Shown here piece by piece: positions 6,275 to 9,323 of a stretch of 9,323 bases of DNA. Numbering within the stretch: the stretch's first letter is position 1; each line of letters opens with the position of its first letter. Position numbers and translations under genes: made by a program. The DNA is taken from positions 1 through 9,323 of the forward strand of contig JAPLGR010000319.1 of NCBI GenBank assembly GCA_026390045.1, written 5' to 3'. The DNA comes from Chloroflexota bacterium (lineage in GTDB: Bacteria; Chloroflexota; Anaerolineae; Anaerolineales; E44-bin32). The notes below the pieces were generated by a model. The model made no database searches, was not told the DNA's origin, and was given only the letters and a program-made list of their open reading frames with translations.

Positions 6275-6280
6275 TACAAT
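6275..6280 (+). promoter_or_regulatory. Possible -10 box for the glycosyltransferase gene
   Basis: TACAAT (five of six matches to TATAAT) lies about 97 bases before the ATG at 6377 on the plus strand. No acceptable -35 hexamer is seen at the proper distance, so this is only a candidate. Confidence 0.25.
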
Positions 6281-6376
6281 CCGGTGGCAAGCCCGGCCAA
6301 AGATGGCTTGGCCACCGGAGGCAAGGGATCGACCGACGGCACGTCGAACAGAAGGAGTCGGTCGGGACCTCACCGC

Positions 6377-7585
6377 ATGCGCCTGACGATCGTCAATCAG
6401 TTCTACCTGCCCGATCTCAGCCCGACGGCGCACCTGGCCGCCTCGCTGGCCGAGCATCGCGCCGCGCGGGGTGACCAGGTTACGGTCGTCGCCGGGAGTG
6501 GAGCTTACGCGGCCGCTCCCGCTGCTGGTGCCCCTCGCAACCGAGGCAGCGCGCGGCTGCGTCGCATCTGGACTCCATCGCTTGGGAAACGCAGCGCGCT
6601 GCGGCGGGCCACGGACTATGCGATCTTCTTCGCTCAGGCAAAGTGGACGCTTCTGACGCTCCCCCGGCAGGATGTGATCCTGCTCATGACCACCCCACCC
6701 TACATCGCACTGACCGGCATCGTGCACCAATGGCTGCATCGCCGAACACGGCTCATCCTGTGGAGCATGGACTGCTATCCGGAAACGCTTGAGCGCGCAG
6801 GCATCCTTCGAGAGGGAGGCCTTGTCAGCCGGCTGCTACGCGGCGCGAACCATTGGCTCTACCGCAGGCTGGAGAGGGTCGTCTGTCTTGACGAGGCAAT
6901 GCGCTCCATGCTGGAGCAGGCATATGGGGTGAAGGGGCATCCTCAGCTTGACGTCATCCCCAATTGGGAGCCTGCCGCCCTCTTTCCGGCCGGCCGGAAG
7001 CCGTCTGTCTGGGAAGGCGTGGAGCGGCTGAGTCTCGAGGGCCGGCAGGTGGTGCTCTACACCGGGAACGCCGGTGCCGGTCACCGGTTTGAGACCATCC
7101 TCGCCGCGGGCAAGATGCTGCCCGCTTCGGAATTCGCGTTCCTGTTTGTCGGAGGCGGATCCGCATGGCCGGCGCTGCAGACCGCAAAGGATTCGATGGG
7201 GCTGGAGCACTTCATCATTGAAGGCTACGTCCCAGAAGGCGAGACGCCCTCAGTACTCGCCGCCGCCGACGTGGCCCTGATCACGCTGCGGGACGAGATG
7301 CTCGGCGTGATGAGCCCCAGCAAGCTGCACAGCGCCCTGGCGATGCGTCTGCCCATCCTGTACATCGGCCCGGCCGGAGGCAACGTTCACGAGGCCATTG
7401 ACCGATTCGGCTGTGGCGTCAGCCTGCGCCATGGGGATGTGGAGGGCGCGGTGGCGTTTCTCACCCGCCTGAAGGATGACCCGGCCGCTCGTCGACAGTA
7501 TGCCAGCCGGGCTCGCCAGGCCTTTGAGACAGCCTACAACGACCGCGTGGCGCTGGCCCAGTTCGACTCGCTGCTCGACGGCTGA
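6377..7585 (+). CDS. Glycosyltransferase, GT-B fold, family 4-like (WcaI/WbuB type)
   Basis: A 402-residue protein of normal GT4 length that would transfer a sugar from a nucleotide-sugar donor, probably in polysaccharide or glycolipid synthesis at the inner face of the membrane; donor and acceptor are unknown. The N-terminal Rossmann half opens with LTIVNQFYLPDLSPTAHLAA (3-22) and has LLMTTPPYIAL (102-112) and LWSMDCYPETLE (128-139). The second half starts after VIPNWEP (193-199) with VVLYTGNAGAGHRFETI (225-241), FLFVGGGS (255-262), EGYVPEGETPSVLAAADVAL (282-301) and SPSKLHSALAMRLPIL (313-328), ending at HEAI (339-342). The first Glu of the usual EX7E motif is absent and replaced by the PSKL form seen in WcaI/WbuB-like enzymes. 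The open frame extends upstream to 6221, but ATG 6377 begins the conserved N-terminus. The nearest AAGGAG is 19 bases away, so initiation looks weak. It is a lone plus-strand gene. Confidence 0.9.
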   Translation: MRLTIVNQFYLPDLSPTAHLAASLAEHRAARGDQVTVVAGSGAYAAAPAAGAPRNRGSARLRRIWTPSLGKRSALRRATDYAIFFAQAKWTLLTLPRQDVILLMTTPPYIALTGIVHQWLHRRTRLILWSMDCYPETLERAGILREGGLVSRLLRGANHWLYRRLERVVCLDEAMRSMLEQAYGVKGHPQLDVIPNWEPAALFPAGRKPSVWEGVERLSLEGRQVVLYTGNAGAGHRFETILAAGKMLPASEFAFLFVGGGSAWPALQTAKDSMGLEHFIIEGYVPEGETPSVLAAADVALITLRDEMLGVMSPSKLHSALAMRLPILYIGPAGGNVHEAIDRFGCGVSLRHGDVEGAVAFLTRLKDDPAARRQYASRARQAFETAYNDRVALAQFDSLLDG

Positions 7586-7645
7586 CCCCCTCACTTCAAC
7601 TGAGCGCGCATCCTGCGATTGCAGCATTGGAGGGCGCCATCGCCT

Positions 7646-7661
7646 CGCGCGGCCACGCGCG
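7646..7661. terminator. Candidate hairpin between convergent genes
   Basis: CGCGCG-GCCA-CGCGCG forms a six-base-pair all-GC stem in the 115-bp gap between the ends of the glycosyltransferase and HEAT-like genes. Neither strand has a T-run behind it, so it may terminate poorly or be chance. No better terminator is visible in this gap. Confidence 0.3.
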
Positions 7662-7700
7662 TGTGCAGTGACTTCCTCGCCACGGGAAGGATACGCAGCC

Positions 7701-8510
7701 TCACGAGGATCTCTTGCCCACGCCACGCGAGGAGAGGGCCGCCGTTAGCCGCTCGCGCTGAGGCGGCGGCAGGCTGGGAAGGAGGGAGCGAGCAAGACGC
7801 TCGATCCCCGGATAGTCAGCTTCGATTTCCTCCAAGAGGAATCGGGTGGTTTCCGCCGGACTGCGTACGGCCAGCGTCTTGAGCAGATCGGCAAGGGCGC
7901 TGCGGGCATCGCCGCGAACGGGCCGCGGCAGGCCGGCGAGGGCCTCGAAGGCGCGGTGCATGTCCTCCAATTCAGGCATCTCCAGCCCGGCCTCAAGCGC
8001 CCTCAGGCCCAGAGCGTGCAGGACGCTGCGTGACGAGGCCAGCCAGCGTCCTATCTGATCGACATACACCCTCCCGGACAACCGCCTCCAGCTGAGGAAA
8101 GCGCGATCCACGACCGCCGTCATCACGGGCGGATCATCCAGACCGGCCGCGCGACGTTCAACCCATTCAGCCACGCGTGTATCGCCGAAGCCGGACACAG
8201 TCCAGCAAGCCAGGATGCGCGTCTCACGCAGATCCGCGTCCCACAGTGCATCTGCAGCCGGCCAGCCGCTCTCCGGGTGCTCGGCTGCCTGCTTCTGCAG
8301 TCCCATGCCCATCGCGCGCAAGACCGGCGCGGGCACGGCGAGGCTTCTTCCTTGCTTCTCTTCGACCAGGGCGGCGGATGGGCGCCGCGCCCTCTCGGCA
8401 TAGAAGTCCAGGACGTCCAGCGCGGATCGCGTCAGCTCGGCCGGGGCGCCAAAGAGACTCTCCAGATGCTCAACTTCGCGCCCAAGTCGATCGAGATCGA
8501 TGGCTGGCAC
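7701..8510 (-). CDS. HEAT-like protein resembling AlkD-type DNA alkylation repair proteins
   Basis: A 269-residue, all-helical, cytosolic-looking protein. The stretch VPAPVLRAMGMGLQ (59-72), ADALWDADLRETRILACW (86-103) and RVAEWVERRAAGLDD (112-126) follows the order typical of AlkD-like HEAT-repeat proteins (PF08713): VP...LR, then LW....E.R.LA, then W...... Further helical repeats run to about 250, consistent with a HEAT solenoid. Family knowledge: AlkD members excise or bind alkylated bases, but many relatives are not enzymes. The segment after W116, where AlkD has a WDxxD-like element with its catalytic Asp, reads LDDPPVMTAV, so glycosylase activity is doubtful. The start is uncertain. GTG 8508-8510 is used, but TTG 8523-8525 overlaps the proS stop and is equally possible; longer starts would run far into proS. 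It is evidently cotranscribed with proS. Confidence 0.6.
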   Translation of the reverse strand: MPAIDLDRLGREVEHLESLFGAPAELTRSALDVLDFYAERARRPSAALVEEKQGRSLAVPAPVLRAMGMGLQKQAAEHPESGWPAADALWDADLRETRILACWTVSGFGDTRVAEWVERRAAGLDDPPVMTAVVDRAFLSWRRLSGRVYVDQIGRWLASSRSVLHALGLRALEAGLEMPELEDMHRAFEALAGLPRPVRGDARSALADLLKTLAVRSPAETTRFLLEEIEADYPGIERLARSLLPSLPPPQRERLTAALSSRGVGKRSS

Positions 8511-8521
8511 TTCAGGCGGAC

Positions 8522-9323
8522 TCAATACGAGCGGGCGAAGATCGCGCGCTGAGCGGCGGGTGCACCACAGTGGATGCACGTACCCTTCCCGCCCGGCTGA
8601 TCCAGCGGTATGCAGCGGGTTGACGCGCGCGTGTCTTCCTTGATCTGTGCTTCGCACGCGGGCTGCTCGCACCACCAGGCCTCCGCCCATCCATCCTGCA
8701 CGACCTGTTTGAACTCGTCGTAGTTGGCCGGGGCATGCGTGTGATCGCGGCGGAATGCCTCTGCGCGCTGGAAGAGCGAGTGGTGGATCTCATCCAGTGT
8801 CTGCTGGACGACGCCAGCCAACCCGGCAAGCGGAGTCGGGCGCTTCCCCTCCCGCCCGGGAACATCACGCCGCGCCAACACGACCTGCTGCCGGGCGATG
8901 TCCTTCGGCCCGATCTCAATCCGCAGCGGCACACCGCGCATCTCCCAGTCGTTGAACTTGAATCCCGGGGTCATGCCTTCGCGCCGGTCCACGTGCACGC
9001 GCAGGCCCGGGAGATCGGCCGTTAGCTGGTCGATGGCCTGCATGACGGCGGCACGCTCGGCATCGTCCTTGTAGATCGGCACGACCACCACCTGGTAGGG
9101 CGCCAGGCGCGGCGGGAGAATCAAACCCTGGTCGTCTCCATGGACCATGATGATGGCGCCGATGAAACGCGTCGAGAGCCCCCAGGAAGACGTCCAGCAG
9201 TACTGCAGCTGGTTGTCGCGGTCGAGATAGCGGACCTCAAACGCCCGGGCGAAGTTGTCACCCAGATTGTGCGACGTACCTGCCTGCAGCGCCCGGGTGT
9301 CCCCCATCATGGCTTCGATCGAA
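8522..9323 (-). CDS. proS: Prolyl-tRNA synthetase, archaeal/eukaryal-like type (C-terminal part, cut by window edge)
   Basis: 266 residues up to the TGA at 8522-8524, with the frame open through the right edge, so the N-terminus is missing. The enzyme attaches proline to tRNA(Pro) using ATP in the cytosol. Visible residues begin in the class II catalytic core: IEAMMGDTRALQAGTSHNLG (2-21), then WGLSTRFIGAIIMVHGDDQG and LILPPRLAPYQ (motif 3 region). The anticodon-binding domain follows (from VVVVPIYKDDAER). The C-terminal domain has four cysteines, C218, C223, C249 and C252 (WCEQPAC ... CIHC), as in the zinc-binding tail of the archaeal/eukaryal form, and the protein ends in the conserved Tyr (FARSY). 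The usual bacterial ProRS has an editing insertion and lacks this zinc tail. The ATG at 9308-9310 is internal. The HEAT-like gene follows directly. Confidence 0.95.
   Translation of the reverse strand, partial: SIEAMMGDTRALQAGTSHNLGDNFARAFEVRYLDRDNQLQYCWTSSWGLSTRFIGAIIMVHGDDQGLILPPRLAPYQVVVVPIYKDDAERAAVMQAIDQLTADLPGLRVHVDRREGMTPGFKFNDWEMRGVPLRIEIGPKDIARQQVVLARRDVPGREGKRPTPLAGLAGVVQQTLDEIHHSLFQRAEAFRRDHTHAPANYDEFKQVVQDGWAEAWWCEQPACEAQIKEDTRASTRCIPLDQPGGKGTCIHCGAPAAQRAIFARSY

Noticed and set aside
6102..6290. N-terminal extension of S15 by 63 residues
   Set aside because: S15 is about 89 residues long, and this extension would start upstream of the TATAAT box of the rpsO promoter.
6158..6739. 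Minus-strand frame of 193 codons over the rpsO promoter and the glycosyltransferase start
   Set aside because: It crosses the promoter, is antisense to the conserved glycosyltransferase N-terminus and has no recognisable content.
8526..8690. Upstream start for the HEAT-like gene at ATG 8690
   Set aside because: It would overlap proS by about 169 bp across the conserved zinc tail, and the added residues look like an out-of-frame translation of proS.
1..9323. CRISPR array, tRNA, rRNA, insertion sequence or attachment site
   Set aside because: I found no regularly spaced direct repeats, cloverleaf-like segments, transposase-like frames or flanking terminal repeats when reading both strands.

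Overview
This is a GC-rich bacterial chromosomal window of core, housekeeping-type genes. I see no sign of a phage, insertion sequence, CRISPR array, rRNA or tRNA. Taxonomy is an inference only. The high GC, the frequent GTG starts, the archaeal/eukaryal-type prolyl-tRNA synthetase and the THUMP-like-family methyltransferase would suit Chloroflexota or a neighbouring group, but nothing in the window proves it.

Layout, read from the right edge because most genes are on the minus strand. (i) 8522-9323: 3' part of proS (prolyl-tRNA synthetase), cut by the window edge. It is followed at zero or near-zero distance by a HEAT-like protein resembling AlkD-type DNA alkylation repair proteins (7701-8510). 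(ii) 6377-7585: a single plus-strand GT-B glycosyltransferase, convergent with the HEAT-like gene and divergent from rpsO. (iii) 6101 down to 3404: the classic rpsO-pnp pair (ribosomal protein S15, polynucleotide phosphorylase). rpsO has a very clear sigma70-type promoter (TTGTCA, 17 bp, TATAAT), a leader of about 62 nt with a stem-loop, and its own intrinsic terminator before pnp. A second GC-rich hairpin lies in the pnp leader. A strong terminator hairpin closes pnp. (iv) 3233 down to 809: two tandem AI-2E family (PerM/TqsA-type) membrane proteins with a 14-bp overlap, probably an old tandem duplication. (v) 702 down to 1: a 61-residue acidic small protein of unknown function with an excellent ribosome binding site, then the N-terminal part of a class I SAM-dependent methyltransferase of the THUMP-like family, cut by the left edge.

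The functional theme of the centre is translation and RNA turnover: S15 and PNPase are linked in many bacteria, and the sequence shows the control elements between them. The flanking genes (transporter-like permeases, small protein, methyltransferase, glycosyltransferase, HEAT protein) have no evident pathway in common. The window does not show a clearly new system. The most useful leads are the rpsO leader stem carrying a G-U/G-C step like the S15 site in 16S rRNA, the structured rpsO-pnp junction, the uncharacterised 61-residue protein with a bulged inverted repeat just upstream, and the proS-linked AlkD-like protein that appears to lack the usual catalytic pattern.
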